A stretch of 60,821 nucleotides of DNA. Origin: a virus. The position numbers and the translations under genes are program-made. Location of the stretch: positions 1 through 60,821 of IMG/VR virus record IMGVR_UViG_3300025030_000111; one strand, given 5' to 3'. A model generated the notes under the pieces. It did not search any database and was not told the DNA's origin. It saw only the letters and a program-made list of their open reading frames with translations. Positions 21,921 to 30,013 of this stretch are shown piece after piece (position 1 is the stretch's first letter; the number at the start of each line of letters is the position of its first letter).

Positions 21921-22787
21921 ATGACGACAACTGAATTGGAAAAGATGATCGAGACCACCGCCGTAGATCAGAACGAGATCGGCACGAAAGAACTGGGACA
22001 TCTGATCAACATGAAAATTCAAGGAGAGATCCCCCGGATCGAACTGGAGGAGCGTCAAAAGGCCGCCGGGTTGGAGCCTCTGCCCCGGCGGAAACAGAAG
22101 AAGACTGCCCTCTATCAAGCTTTAAAAGAGCTGGCGGGTAAGAACACTTTGCTGGCCTATGTCGGAATGGACGGGGAGTGGGCTGTCTACCGGCTGGTTG
22201 ATCAGTTTATCGACAAGATCGCCAACGAGGTAGACTTCTCCAAGCGGAACCGTATTCGGTTTAATACCGTGACCGATACAATCATCTTTGAGCTACCGGA
22301 GAGTATCGAGCAGGAGGTAAAGAACCGGCTGGCCCATTACTTGGGAACTTATACCGCCGATGATATTTACGATGTCTCCCAGCGGTATATTGAGTCCAAG
22401 TTCGCCGGGATTCGGATCGGTCGAGGTCTCTTCTTCGTCCCGGAGTCCTTCTCCGCCCAGACTTTGGCCCTCAAGTCGTTCGTCGATGCCATCCCCAACA
22501 GCAAGCTGCTGAGGATTGCCGTGGTTAATGACCAGGAGAACCAGAAGTCGATGTACAATGCCTTTATCGAGCAGTTGACCGAGGAGTACGACACACTGAG
22601 AGAGAACATCAAAGAGTTGGCAACCCGAGACGGACACATCCGGGTCAAGAACTTCAATGATAACTTCCAATCCTTCCGGCAACGGGTCGATATCTACTCC
22701 ACAGCCATGAACCGGGACAGCCGGGTACTGGAACAGAAGATCAACCAACTGGAGGCCGAGTTCAAACAGGCGCTTGCAGGAAGGTAG
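21921..22787 (+). CDS. MoxR-cluster protein (DUF6744-like), 288 aa
   Basis: Starts at ATG 21921. The N-terminal ~60 residues are a charged linker. The core (ALYQALKELAGKNTLLAYVGMDGEWAVYRLVDQF) and the following ITDTI..ELPESIEQEVKNRL and C-terminal coiled coil fit the pattern I associate with DUF6744 proteins found beside MoxR/VWA genes in phages. That family assignment is from memory and tentative. It is the last gene before a strong terminator, so it closes the cluster. Confidence 0.65.
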   Translation: MTTTELEKMIETTAVDQNEIGTKELGHLINMKIQGEIPRIELEERQKAAGLEPLPRRKQKKTALYQALKELAGKNTLLAYVGMDGEWAVYRLVDQFIDKIANEVDFSKRNRIRFNTVTDTIIFELPESIEQEVKNRLAHYLGTYTADDIYDVSQRYIESKFAGIRIGRGLFFVPESFSAQTLALKSFVDAIPNSKLLRIAVVNDQENQKSMYNAFIEQLTEEYDTLRENIKELATRDGHIRVKNFNDNFQSFRQRVDIYSTAMNRDSRVLEQKINQLEAEFKQALAGR

Positions 22788-22807
22788 GTAAAACGAGTAA
22801 GATAAAA

Positions 22808-22850
22808 GGGGGCGGGAGCACCTGAAGACTGTTACCCCGCCCCCCTCTTT
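22808..22850 (+). terminator. Rho-independent terminator
   Basis: A perfect 9-bp GC stem (GGGGGCGGG/CCCGCCCCC) is followed by CTCTTT. It ends the MoxR-VWA operon. Confidence 0.9.
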
Positions 22851-22880
22851 AATTCAGTAAGGTGTTTGGGAGAAGGTATT

Positions 22881-24404
22881 GTGCTTGTAGAAACCAAACT
22901 TAATTCTGCTGAACAGCTAGCAAGACTCTACCCAGGGGCGGAACAGGAATACAACAACTTTATCGCCTACATCTATAAAAATCATCGTCAATCCCTCCGG
23001 TTCAACCAGGAGATTATTGACCAGTTATTAATCGATAGCTTCTCCAAAAAACAAACACTAAAGAAAGTCTTAAATCTCGGAGACAATCTAAGGCGAGACA
23101 TTCCCTTCTCTGTAGAAACAGGGGGGAAGCCCTTCTTTCTCTGGATACGAAAAGCGATCTCCCACCTTATTTACGAAGGATTTATGTCGGTCGAAGATAA
23201 CCTCCCATTTTATAAACTCGTCTCCAAAATCAACTTCCCGATTAAGGGCGGGAAAGGCGCAAAAAGATTTCTAGGGGACTGCATAGAAAACAAACTATTT
23301 CCTATTAAAAATTCTAAAAACTCTTTAAAAATAACCAAATTCTTCAGCCTAGTCAAACAAATAGCGCCCAAAGAATACACCCTCGTAAAAGAAAAACTAT
23401 GTTGCGGAGACGACCCGCTGGATCTTCTAGCTCTGTTTTACGCCCTACCAAATATCGGAACCTTCACTCTGACAGCAAATCCCTTTGATTTGCTTCTTCT
23501 GTCGGAGAACGCGCTCTATAAAGTCTGCACCTGCCTGAACCCGCGTTCCAAGGCCAACAATATTGATGCTGATTACAGTAACGGGCTGATTAGCTATTGC
23601 CGAGACAAGTTCACACTAGCGGCCCTTGTTCTAGGCGAGAAGGATCAATATCCAAAGAAAAGAAGGGGGAGGCTTCTCCTGCATGTCATGCCGGAGAAGA
23701 ATAGCCTGATTCTAGGCCGTCGCTACGGAGAGGTCAGTCATAAAATGCTGCTCCTGCTGCAAAAAGAGCTGGTCGTGACCTTAAACAAAACAATGCGGAC
23801 AGAGACAACCTGGTACAGCAAAAACTACCAACACCCCTATACCAAGATCAAAAAAGCAAAGTCCCGCAACCTGACCAAAGTAGAGGGAGCTGTCTATTTC
23901 GACAAACTGGACACTCGCATTGTCATCAACAGAAAAGAGTTGAAACAAAGAATCACCAATTCCGATATACCCACGATCCAATTTGAACCCGCGCTCTGCT
24001 TTCGCTGTGGGAAGAACACCTACCATACCTCCTATTGGCAATGTAAAAAGTGCGCCCCCTACCCTTATAAGTGTCGAGAATGTAGGTGCAGGCTCTCCCA
24101 GGAAACCGACTTTGCCGACGATAGCCGAGAGATCAGAAATCATTTCTGTGAACGTTGCTATGGAAAGACAGTCAAAAAGTGCGGCTGCTGTAACAAGGAG
24201 TACTACCAATCTCTATTAGCCACCTATCAAAAAGAGGAGGAAGGAGTAAAAATAAATCTTTGCTTAAAGTGTCTAAAAAACTATACAATTTCGTGCTCTA
24301 GATGCACAGAGGTGATTTATATTAATCTCCAAGGAAAGCTTCCAGACGAATACATCTGTAATGAATGTGTAGAAACGACAGTAGCTGATGCGCCCAATCA
24401 TTGA
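22881..24404 (+). CDS. Zn-ribbon-rich 507-aa phage protein
   Basis: GTG 22881, 6 bp after GGGAGAAGG, is preferred; TTG 22866 is possible. The N-terminal ~370 residues form an unknown alpha/beta domain. It has a LLLSENALYKVCTCLNPRS...NGLISYCRDKFTLAALVL block and a LGRRYGEV motif that I have seen in uncharacterised prophage proteins. The C-terminal ~130 residues hold many CxxC pairs (CFRCG, CKKC, CRECRC, CERC, CGCC, CLKC, CSRC, CNEC), giving three or four zinc ribbons. It could bind RNA or DNA. No enzymatic motif seen. Confidence 0.75.
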   Translation: MLVETKLNSAEQLARLYPGAEQEYNNFIAYIYKNHRQSLRFNQEIIDQLLIDSFSKKQTLKKVLNLGDNLRRDIPFSVETGGKPFFLWIRKAISHLIYEGFMSVEDNLPFYKLVSKINFPIKGGKGAKRFLGDCIENKLFPIKNSKNSLKITKFFSLVKQIAPKEYTLVKEKLCCGDDPLDLLALFYALPNIGTFTLTANPFDLLLLSENALYKVCTCLNPRSKANNIDADYSNGLISYCRDKFTLAALVLGEKDQYPKKRRGRLLLHVMPEKNSLILGRRYGEVSHKMLLLLQKELVVTLNKTMRTETTWYSKNYQHPYTKIKKAKSRNLTKVEGAVYFDKLDTRIVINRKELKQRITNSDIPTIQFEPALCFRCGKNTYHTSYWQCKKCAPYPYKCRECRCRLSQETDFADDSREIRNHFCERCYGKTVKKCGCCNKEYYQSLLATYQKEEEGVKINLCLKCLKNYTISCSRCTEVIYINLQGKLPDEYICNECVETTVADAPNH

Positions 24405-24594
24405 CGTTGGGAGATCCTACTATCTTGTTGGAGGCGAAATAATCAAAATTGTGAAATTCGACGAGCGCCGAGGATTCATAGACAACCGGGGTAACGCCCA
24501 TAATGGGTACGGGGGTCAAGATATTGTACGGGAGTTGACCCCCGACGAGTACACAATCAGACGATTAGAAGATGATTGGGAGGCCGCTAATTGA
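24388..24594 (+). CDS. Unknown 68-aa protein
   Basis: Overlaps the end of the Zn-rich gene by 17 bp. Short beta-rich domain, then an acidic helix. No family recognised. Confidence 0.55.
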   Translation: MRPIIDVGRSYYLVGGEIIKIVKFDERRGFIDNRGNAHNGYGGQDIVRELTPDEYTIRRLEDDWEAAN

Positions 24595-24827
24595 AATCAC
24601 CAACCTATATTCACAACTGCCCAAGTTGCTACTTCTTAGGACAATTCAAACAGGCGGACCTTTACGCCTGTCTCAAAAACGGAAAACCGCATTCCTTTGT
24701 GGCAAGAACTGGGAATCGCCCGGATACCTACATTTCGGGCGGTAGTGTCAGAGATATAAGATTGAGGAGGGCAAAAGAGCTGTGGGAAACCCAAATGTTG
24801 AAAGTATCCACAACCGTCCAGACCTGA
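24591..24827 (+). CDS. Small conserved zinc-knuckle phage protein, 78 aa
   Basis: TTG start overlapping the upstream stop. HNCPSCYFLGQFKQADLYAC gives a CxxC plus a distant Cys, and the ISGG-type end resembles a small phage family seen repeatedly. Function unknown. Confidence 0.6.
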   Translation: MKSPTYIHNCPSCYFLGQFKQADLYACLKNGKPHSFVARTGNRPDTYISGGSVRDIRLRRAKELWETQMLKVSTTVQT

Positions 24828-25063
24828 TCGAGAAACGTCTCAGATACGCCCGCCATCATATTCCAGAACTAGAATACCGGCGGGCCTTCAAACAATGTAA
24901 ATTTTACCCAGATAAAGATATTCTTGTCTCATTAAACGGCAAGTTTGCCCTGTCATGGAGAGAGAAGCCGGAGGTGATTGTAGGAAAGCAGAATATCGGG
25001 TCAGTTCAATTCTTAATGTTAGACGAAGTGAAGGAGGCGCTCAGTGAGTCCATACGCAATTGA
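24782..25063 (+). CDS. Unknown 93-aa protein
   Basis: GTG start behind GAGGAGGG. Overlaps its neighbour by 46 bp. Basic N-terminal helix, beta-rich end. No family recognised. Confidence 0.55.
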   Translation: MGNPNVESIHNRPDLIEKRLRYARHHIPELEYRRAFKQCKFYPDKDILVSLNGKFALSWREKPEVIVGKQNIGSVQFLMLDEVKEALSESIRN

Positions 25064-25247
25064 AAAAAGAGGCGGAGAATTTCTGATCACAACTCCCAAT
25101 GGAGGATGGGAAACCAGGAACCTCTATACAGGGAAACTAACTGATTTTTCGATAGACCCGGAACTCGACTATGTTGATTTTCGAGAGATGGAACAAGAAC
25201 TTCAAAAACTTGTACAAGAGGAAAGAAATCAGCCTCAAAAACCGTAA
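25044..25247 (+). CDS. Unknown 67-aa protein
   Basis: GTG start behind GAAGGAGG. A strand pair (GGEFLITTPNGGWETRNLYTG) and an acidic helix. No family recognised. Confidence 0.6.
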   Translation: MSPYAIEKRGGEFLITTPNGGWETRNLYTGKLTDFSIDPELDYVDFREMEQELQKLVQEERNQPQKP

Positions 25248-25263
25248 AAGAAAGGAAAGGAAC

Positions 25264-25482
25264 ATGGGTAAACTATTTATGCGGCTGGGAGGCTGGACTC
25301 TCAAACAGATCTGGGACAAGTACAAGGGGCCAGGGCAAAATGTAGAAAATGTCATGGCCGTTGTCAAAGAACACGCAATTTACCGAGAGGGCGAGAAAGA
25401 AAATACCCGTTATCTCTTTTGTGACGGGGTAGCCAAGATCCAACCAAGCGGGCAAACTTCCATCTCTCTCAACGATGAGTAG
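25264..25482 (+). CDS. Unknown 72-aa protein
   Basis: ATG 25264 behind GAAAGGAA. A basic N-terminus and a small beta part. It is the last gene before a promoter at 25489. Confidence 0.6.
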   Translation: MGKLFMRLGGWTLKQIWDKYKGPGQNVENVMAVVKEHAIYREGEKENTRYLFCDGVAKIQPSGQTSISLNDE

Positions 25483-25488
25483 AAAAAT

Positions 25489-25518
25489 TTGAAACTGTAC
25501 AAGCCCTCCGTCTATAAT
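25489..25518 (+). promoter_or_regulatory. Sigma70-like promoter with a palindrome across the -10
   Basis: TTGAAA, an 18-bp spacer and a perfect TATAAT. AGCCCTCC (25502-25509) and GGAGGGCT (25525-25532) flank the -10, and the right arm is also the Shine-Dalgarno of the 25539 gene. Transcripts starting upstream could fold and hide that site. Transcripts starting here would lack the left arm. Confidence 0.75.
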
Positions 25519-25538
25519 AAAGAAGGAGGGCTAAAGAT

Positions 25539-25937
25539 GTGGATAAATTATTATGGAAGAAATTAACCAAAGCCCTGCATGAGCAGTCTATTGCCAGAGT
25601 AGAGCTGGAAGACGGAGAGTGTCTGATCGGTTTTATCCGAGAGATCGGAGAGGAATATTTTGAGATCCGTTGCCGATCCTACATCGCCAACAACCTCCAC
25701 ATGATGGACGACAACGAACCGGCTGATCTAAAATATTCTGATCGAGCCGTCTCTTTAGGAAGCATCTATCAGTTTGAGGGCGACAGCTCGCACTCTCTCC
25801 TACCGGATCAACTCAACGGCCTTCTTTTCCACAAGCAGGCAATCTCAAAAGAGGATTGGCGAGGAAAAGAGCTAAAAGGAAAACTTCCCAAGAAAGAGGA
25901 GGAACCGTGCGAGAACACAACTCAGAAGACATCTTAA
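25539..25937 (+). CDS. Unknown 132-aa protein, Sm-like N-terminus
   Basis: GTG start 6 bp after GGAGGGCT. SIARVELEDGECLIGFIREIGEEYFEIR resembles the strand pattern of Sm/SH3-like barrels. The C-terminus is charged and disordered. It has its own promoter, so it is separately controlled. Function unknown. Confidence 0.65.
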   Translation: MDKLLWKKLTKALHEQSIARVELEDGECLIGFIREIGEEYFEIRCRSYIANNLHMMDDNEPADLKYSDRAVSLGSIYQFEGDSSHSLLPDQLNGLLFHKQAISKEDWRGKELKGKLPKKEEEPCENTTQKTS

Positions 25938-26293
25938 GGGCGATGGGGTTAACCCCGGAAATCCTCAAACAAATGGGTATGACGGCTCACGTGGTCTTTG
26001 GAAATCAACAGCTCCAAAACGAACCTGTTGTTGTCGGAGAAATGGAGGATAGCGAGATCTTCACCCAAAAAGCTCTCATTGTCCGAAGCAAGGAGATCAA
26101 TCGAGAACTAGACGAACTTCGACTGAAAAAAGACCAGATCGCTCACGACCTGGAACAACTCAACCTCTCTATTGTAAAGCGGCTGGGGCTTGTCCGGGAG
26201 GATCTGATCTCAACCACCCTCGATAATAAGATTGTTGTTTACAAATCAGCAGCAATCAGAGAGGGCCTACCCTACAGTAAACATTCCTCCTAA
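25907..26293 (+). CDS. Unknown 128-aa coiled-coil protein
   Basis: GTG 25907 behind GAGGAGG. A central coiled coil (SKEINRELDELRLKKDQIAH) is flanked by short strands. It overlaps its neighbour by 31 bp and ends at a terminator. Confidence 0.6.
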   Translation: MREHNSEDILRAMGLTPEILKQMGMTAHVVFGNQQLQNEPVVVGEMEDSEIFTQKALIVRSKEINRELDELRLKKDQIAHDLEQLNLSIVKRLGLVREDLISTTLDNKIVVYKSAAIREGLPYSKHSS

Positions 26294-26316
26294 CGCTATC
26301 CCACCTGCCCACAGGA

Positions 26317-26348
26317 AGACCCCCCGGATTACAGTCTGGGGGGTCTTT
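26317..26348. terminator. Terminator between convergent genes
   Basis: AGACCCCCC and GGGGGGTCT form a 9-bp stem followed by TT on the + strand. It lies between the rightward gene ending at 26293 and the leftward gene ending at 26361, so it likely serves both. Confidence 0.85.
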
Positions 26349-26360
26349 CCTACAACCTAA

Positions 26361-26741
26361 TCAGCGGACGGAGGTAACGAGTTCAGATGCCTTGATCCGG
26401 CTAGGGCCGAGCTTTCCTGTGTCCCGGAGCAGCTTGTAGTAGTGGGGGTTCAGACTTCCCTGGTAGCCAGAGGCGATCATCTGCCGCTTCCAGTTCTGAA
26501 ACTCCTCCTTCTTGACTCCCTCCGGCCAACCGATCTTATTTTTCACAGTTGCTTTAACCAGGTTGGGGGAGGGTCTAAAGGTGACTTCATTGATCATCGG
26601 CGCAGCCTCCTGGACAGGCTCCTGGGGGGCCTGATTGGCAACAGAGAGCATATCCACAATCAATGCCGGAATCTCATGTGGATTAACGTCTGAACGCCTA
26701 ATCAGAAGCTCCATTAACTCGTAAATCTTATCCTTGGCCAT
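26361..26741 (-). CDS. Leftward 126-aa protein, possible regulator
   Basis: Start at the ATG (26741 on the minus strand) behind GAAAGAGG. The N-terminal helix block (DKIYELMELLIRRSDVNPHEIPALIVDML) loosely recalls the oligomerisation part of MucR/Ros regulators, but no zinc finger is present. The C-terminal half is basic (KKEEFQNWKRQMIASGYQGS) and may bind DNA. It stands alone with its own promoter, divergent from the HIRAN gene. Confidence 0.65.
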   Translation of the reverse strand: MAKDKIYELMELLIRRSDVNPHEIPALIVDMLSVANQAPQEPVQEAAPMINEVTFRPSPNLVKATVKNKIGWPEGVKKEEFQNWKRQMIASGYQGSLNPHYYKLLRDTGKLGPSRIKASELVTSVR

Positions 26742-26778
26742 GTGACAAACCTCTTTCTTACTTCGATATTCCAACTGT

Positions 26779-26808
26779 GTTATAGCTATATTATAGGGGA
26801 TACGTCAA
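26779..26808 (-). promoter_or_regulatory. Leftward sigma70-like promoter
   Basis: On the minus strand, TTGACG, an 18-bp spacer and TATAAC lie about 40 bp before the 126-aa gene; a TATAAT also occurs inside the spacer. Confidence 0.65.
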
Positions 26809-26863
26809 GTGGTCTTGCGTATCAGATTGAAAATTTAACCTTAGTTAGAAAGGAGAAATAAAA

Positions 26864-27397
26864 TTGAAAGTGATTACATTGCGCCCTCTCAGACTGGCAG
26901 ATTGGGGAGGCAGACCTACTCTGACCAGATTTGGTGTGGATCAAAAAACTGACTGCCCTAAAGGCGCAACCTTTCCGGTCATTGGAGAATTGAAATACAA
27001 CTACATCATTGACTTGGGAGAGGGATACTCAGCCAAAGTCTCCAAACACGACGTCCTTATTTTACAAGGAGGAAGAGAGATGCATAGCAAAATTAATGGC
27101 CTCAGCTTCAGGACCAACATTCCCTGGGACCAAATCAAAGTTGGGGATAGCCTGATGCTGGTCCACGACCCCTGCGGTAAGACTTCCCAGATGGAACACA
27201 CGGACCCTTTTGCTCTCATGATTGTCCATGAAAAAACGAATTTCCACCTGGGATTTGTCCCAAAGGAGACCGCTAAACTTCTTTTGGATAATATCAAGGC
27301 TACCCTCTTCCAATGTCAGATCACAGAGATTACAGGAGGTTACGGAGAGAAGACAAATAAGGGCGTAAATATCAAGATCTGTTACGAATTAGAATAA
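26864..27397 (+). CDS. HIRAN-domain protein
   Basis: A 177-aa protein starting at TTG behind GAAAGGAG. Residues ~80-175 follow the HIRAN pattern: INGLSF...VGDSLMLVHDP......DPFALMIVHEKTNFHLGFVPKETAKLLLDNI...TGG...NKGVNIKI. HIRAN domains bind 3' ends of single-stranded DNA and are found in fork-remodelling helicases such as HLTF and Rad5, fused to a SNF2 motor. Here it is a separate gene 0.85 kb before a SNF2 helicase, so they may act together. The first 80 residues are unknown. Confidence 0.75.
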   Translation: MKVITLRPLRLADWGGRPTLTRFGVDQKTDCPKGATFPVIGELKYNYIIDLGEGYSAKVSKHDVLILQGGREMHSKINGLSFRTNIPWDQIKVGDSLMLVHDPCGKTSQMEHTDPFALMIVHEKTNFHLGFVPKETAKLLLDNIKATLFQCQITEITGGYGEKTNKGVNIKICYELE

Positions 27398-27401
27398 ATG
27401 A

Positions 27402-27430
27402 TTGACAGAAAATAGGAGACAAACTACTAT
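27402..27430 (+). promoter_or_regulatory. Sigma70-like promoter of the RHH-SNF2 unit
   Basis: Perfect TTGACA, a 17-bp spacer and TACTAT. Its start site would fall just before the repeats at 27447-27488. Confidence 0.75.
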
Positions 27431-27446
27431 AAAATTAGGCTCAAAC

Positions 27447-27488
27447 AGGAGCAAAATAAGAGCGAAAAACAGGAGCATTTTAGGAGCA
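27447..27488 (+). repeat. Four phased AGGAGCA-type repeats (operator-like)
   Basis: AGGAGCA at 27447, AAGAGCG at 27458, AGGAGCA at 27471 and AGGAGCA at 27482, spaced 11, 13 and 11 bp on the GAGC core and each followed by an A/T run. Ribbon-helix-helix proteins bind such phased short direct repeats, and the next gene encodes one. Confidence 0.6.
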
Positions 27489-27522
27489 TTTTATGGACTT
27501 GATTTTGAAAGGAGTCGAATAG

Positions 27523-28251
27523 ATGCCCAAACCACCAACAGTTAAGGTTGTATTAAGTGTACCTACCGTTCACGCTGAATGTGTCAGACGTGTAGCGGCA
27601 GAGGTTGGTCTCACCATGTCAGCTCTGTATCGGGTTATTCTCAAGGAGTATTTACAAAAGTACATACAGAACGGGAAAAATCTTAATTTAAATTTCAGTA
27701 AAGAAACCTTGACAGAACTGGAAAATCCCGCTACCCTTAATTTTTTTAATAAAAGAGAAAGAAGAAAAATTATAAATCGTCCTTCTATCGTCCCTCCTGT
27801 ATCTATCTATCCGACAGACAGAATCCCGAAAGACGAAGGAATGACGACCTCTCACTTTTCTCTCCCCCCGGGAGGAGAAGAGGCCACACTAAACGCTTTA
27901 ATATTTCAAAATTTAAAAACCTTTAAACTTATCCAAAAAAATAATACTCATCAATACCTTGCTAAACTCCTTGGAGATACTTTTGGAAAGATAAAAATAA
28001 TTCAAATATTGATTGATAAAGATTGGAATAGCCTGAATCAAATTATCTATAAAATAAATTCAAAAAAAGAAAAGAATCAGTTAATAGATAATGAGATTAG
28101 TTATTTCCTTAAGTCCATAGAATCAAGTAAAGTGGATAGAATTCCCTTTGATAACTTCAAACCGTTTTTAAAAAATTTCCTAAAAAATAAAAAATCAGAG
28201 GATTATTGGACAATTACCAATGGTTTTCCAACAGAGGCTGAACATGATTGA
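27523..28251 (+). CDS. Protein with N-terminal ribbon-helix-helix domain, 242 aa
   Basis: Residues ~6-48 (TVKVVLSVPTVHAECVRRVA...LTMSALYRVILKEYL) fit the RHH fold. The remaining ~190 residues are Lys/Asn-rich and unlike anything I recognise. It may control its own promoter through the repeats just upstream and could also have a replication or partition role. It overlaps the SNF2 gene by 8 bp. Its A/T-rich codons stand out from nearby genes. Confidence 0.75.
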   Translation: MPKPPTVKVVLSVPTVHAECVRRVAAEVGLTMSALYRVILKEYLQKYIQNGKNLNLNFSKETLTELENPATLNFFNKRERRKIINRPSIVPPVSIYPTDRIPKDEGMTTSHFSLPPGGEEATLNALIFQNLKTFKLIQKNNTHQYLAKLLGDTFGKIKIIQILIDKDWNSLNQIIYKINSKKEKNQLIDNEISYFLKSIESSKVDRIPFDNFKPFLKNFLKNKKSEDYWTITNGFPTEAEHD

Positions 28252-29989
28252 AATAAGTAAGCAGAGTAATCAAATAGGTCTTTCCATTAAGACCCAGGAA
28301 GATCGTATTTTTCAGAAAGCCATTCAGATCTGTAAAGAGATGAAGGGACGGTATGAACCAGAGAATCGTCAGTGGCTTTTCCCAACGTATCGTCTCCTGG
28401 AAATATTGGAGAAGCTAAGTCTGGTTGATCATCTGGAGTTGGACTATCCCCTAAGAAAAGAGATGGAAAGACAAATTTCCGGTCTTTCCCCTGAAGCAGA
28501 AGCTATTCTTCATGAGCTTTCCCCCGTATTGATGAAACATCAAATCTCAGGAGCTAAATTCCTTCTGCAAGGACACTCTCTCTTGTTGGATTCCCTGGGG
28601 GTCGGGAAAACCCGTGCCACCTTAGCTTCTCTGCTGGTTCGGCTGAAAACCCAACAAATATCCCGCTTTCTTATCCTCTGTCCCGCCTCAGTTATTTCCT
28701 CTTGGCAGAGTGAATACGAGATCTGCTCCCAACAAATTGGTCTGAAGGTGCCGCTAATTTTCATTGCTTCATCAAGTAAGATGACCTCGTACAAGGCCAA
28801 ATTAGAGGAGGAAAAGTCTTTTGGGTGCATTATGACCTCCGACCTATTTAAGAGGGCTCCTGAGAAGTGTCAGGCACTTCTCAACGAGTTTAAGCAGGTC
28901 AACGGAAACATCCATATTCTTGATTGGGTAATTATATTCGACGAAATTCACGCCCTGGCAAATCCAGCAAGTAATATTTCAAAGGCGATCCGACTTGTAA
29001 GTCCTACTTACAAGATCGGTCTAACGGCGACCCTCTTGCCTAAGAATGTCGAGAACGTTTGGAGTCCAGTTGATTGGGTCAGGCCGGATTATCTAGGCAA
29101 TTACTGGGCCTTCTACAGCCGTCATGTCGTCACCCAGGATCGGAAAATTAGAACACCGCAAGGCCCGAGAACAATCAAAGAGAAGATCGGCTATAAGAAC
29201 CTTGATCATCTCCGGAAGCAGATCCAGGAGATCTCTTTAAGAAGGGAAAGGCATGAGGTTCTAGATCTGCCGCCTCAGATTTTTATTACCCGGTACGTGA
29301 GCATGACCAAAGAACAGCAGAAGATCTATGAGGCAGTGAAACAACAGCTTTATGATGAGTTGAAAGGAATGAACGCGGATGAGATTTACAAAGCCATTGT
29401 TCTCTTTCCGATGGTTAAAGCGATACGGCTTCTGCAAGCGGCCAACGATCCCTCTCTGTTCGGAGAGGCAGGTTCATCTATCAAGCTGGAAGAGATGGAG
29501 AGGGTTCTCGAAGAATCTGAAGAACCAGCGATTATCTGGACAAATTGGCAAGGGCAGATGGATCGTCTTAAGGAGCATTTCCGAGATGCCGCTGTCTACA
29601 TAGATGGCCGTACCCCTCAGAATCAGAGAGCCTCGGCAGTGGCCAGGTTCCAAGCTGGTGAAGTAGACATCTTCTGCGGAAATCCCGCAGCAGCAGGTGA
29701 AGGGATCAATCTTCAACGCGCTACCTTAGCGATCTATCTGGACCGTTCTTATTCAGCCGTAGATCGGATTCAAAGCCTCGCCAGAAATTATCGTTATGGG
29801 AGTGTTAATAGAGTTACTGTGGTTGATTTGATAACTCGCGGCACCATTGATGAAATACCACTTCGCGTTATTAGTCAGAATTTTGAGACGATGGAAAAGG
29901 TAATAAGAGGAGGAGACATAGATAAGAAAAAACTTTACGAAGAGTTGATTCAGGCGGGAGTAGTTGAACTCCCCAAAGGAAAAGTGTAA
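28244..29989 (+). CDS. SNF2-family helicase with HARP-like N-terminus
   Basis: A 581-aa DNA-dependent ATPase. The first ~65 residues (FQKAIQICKEMKGRYEPENRQWLFPTYRLLEIL) resemble the HARP/SMARCAL1 substrate-recognition motif. Walker A is GVGKT (119-123), the Walker B box is DEIH (Asp233) and GLTATL is motif III. The C-terminal RecA lobe carries the DGRT...R..AVARFQ and AAAGEGINLQRA..A.YLD...Q..AR.YR motifs. Annealing helicases with HARP domains rewind or reverse replication forks. ATG 28244 is preferred as the coupled start. The HIRAN gene upstream strengthens a fork-repair role. Confidence 0.88.
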   Translation: MIEISKQSNQIGLSIKTQEDRIFQKAIQICKEMKGRYEPENRQWLFPTYRLLEILEKLSLVDHLELDYPLRKEMERQISGLSPEAEAILHELSPVLMKHQISGAKFLLQGHSLLLDSLGVGKTRATLASLLVRLKTQQISRFLILCPASVISSWQSEYEICSQQIGLKVPLIFIASSSKMTSYKAKLEEEKSFGCIMTSDLFKRAPEKCQALLNEFKQVNGNIHILDWVIIFDEIHALANPASNISKAIRLVSPTYKIGLTATLLPKNVENVWSPVDWVRPDYLGNYWAFYSRHVVTQDRKIRTPQGPRTIKEKIGYKNLDHLRKQIQEISLRRERHEVLDLPPQIFITRYVSMTKEQQKIYEAVKQQLYDELKGMNADEIYKAIVLFPMVKAIRLLQAANDPSLFGEAGSSIKLEEMERVLEESEEPAIIWTNWQGQMDRLKEHFRDAAVYIDGRTPQNQRASAVARFQAGEVDIFCGNPAAAGEGINLQRATLAIYLDRSYSAVDRIQSLARNYRYGSVNRVTVVDLITRGTIDEIPLRVISQNFETMEKVIRGGDIDKKKLYEELIQAGVVELPKGKV

Positions 29990-30013
29990 GCTGAAGAGGC
30001 AAGGAGAAAAAAG

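Noticed and set aside
22293-22748. 151-codon minus-strand frame inside the 288-aa gene
   Set aside because: Antisense shadow without start signals; the plus-strand protein has a coherent coiled-coil end and operon context.
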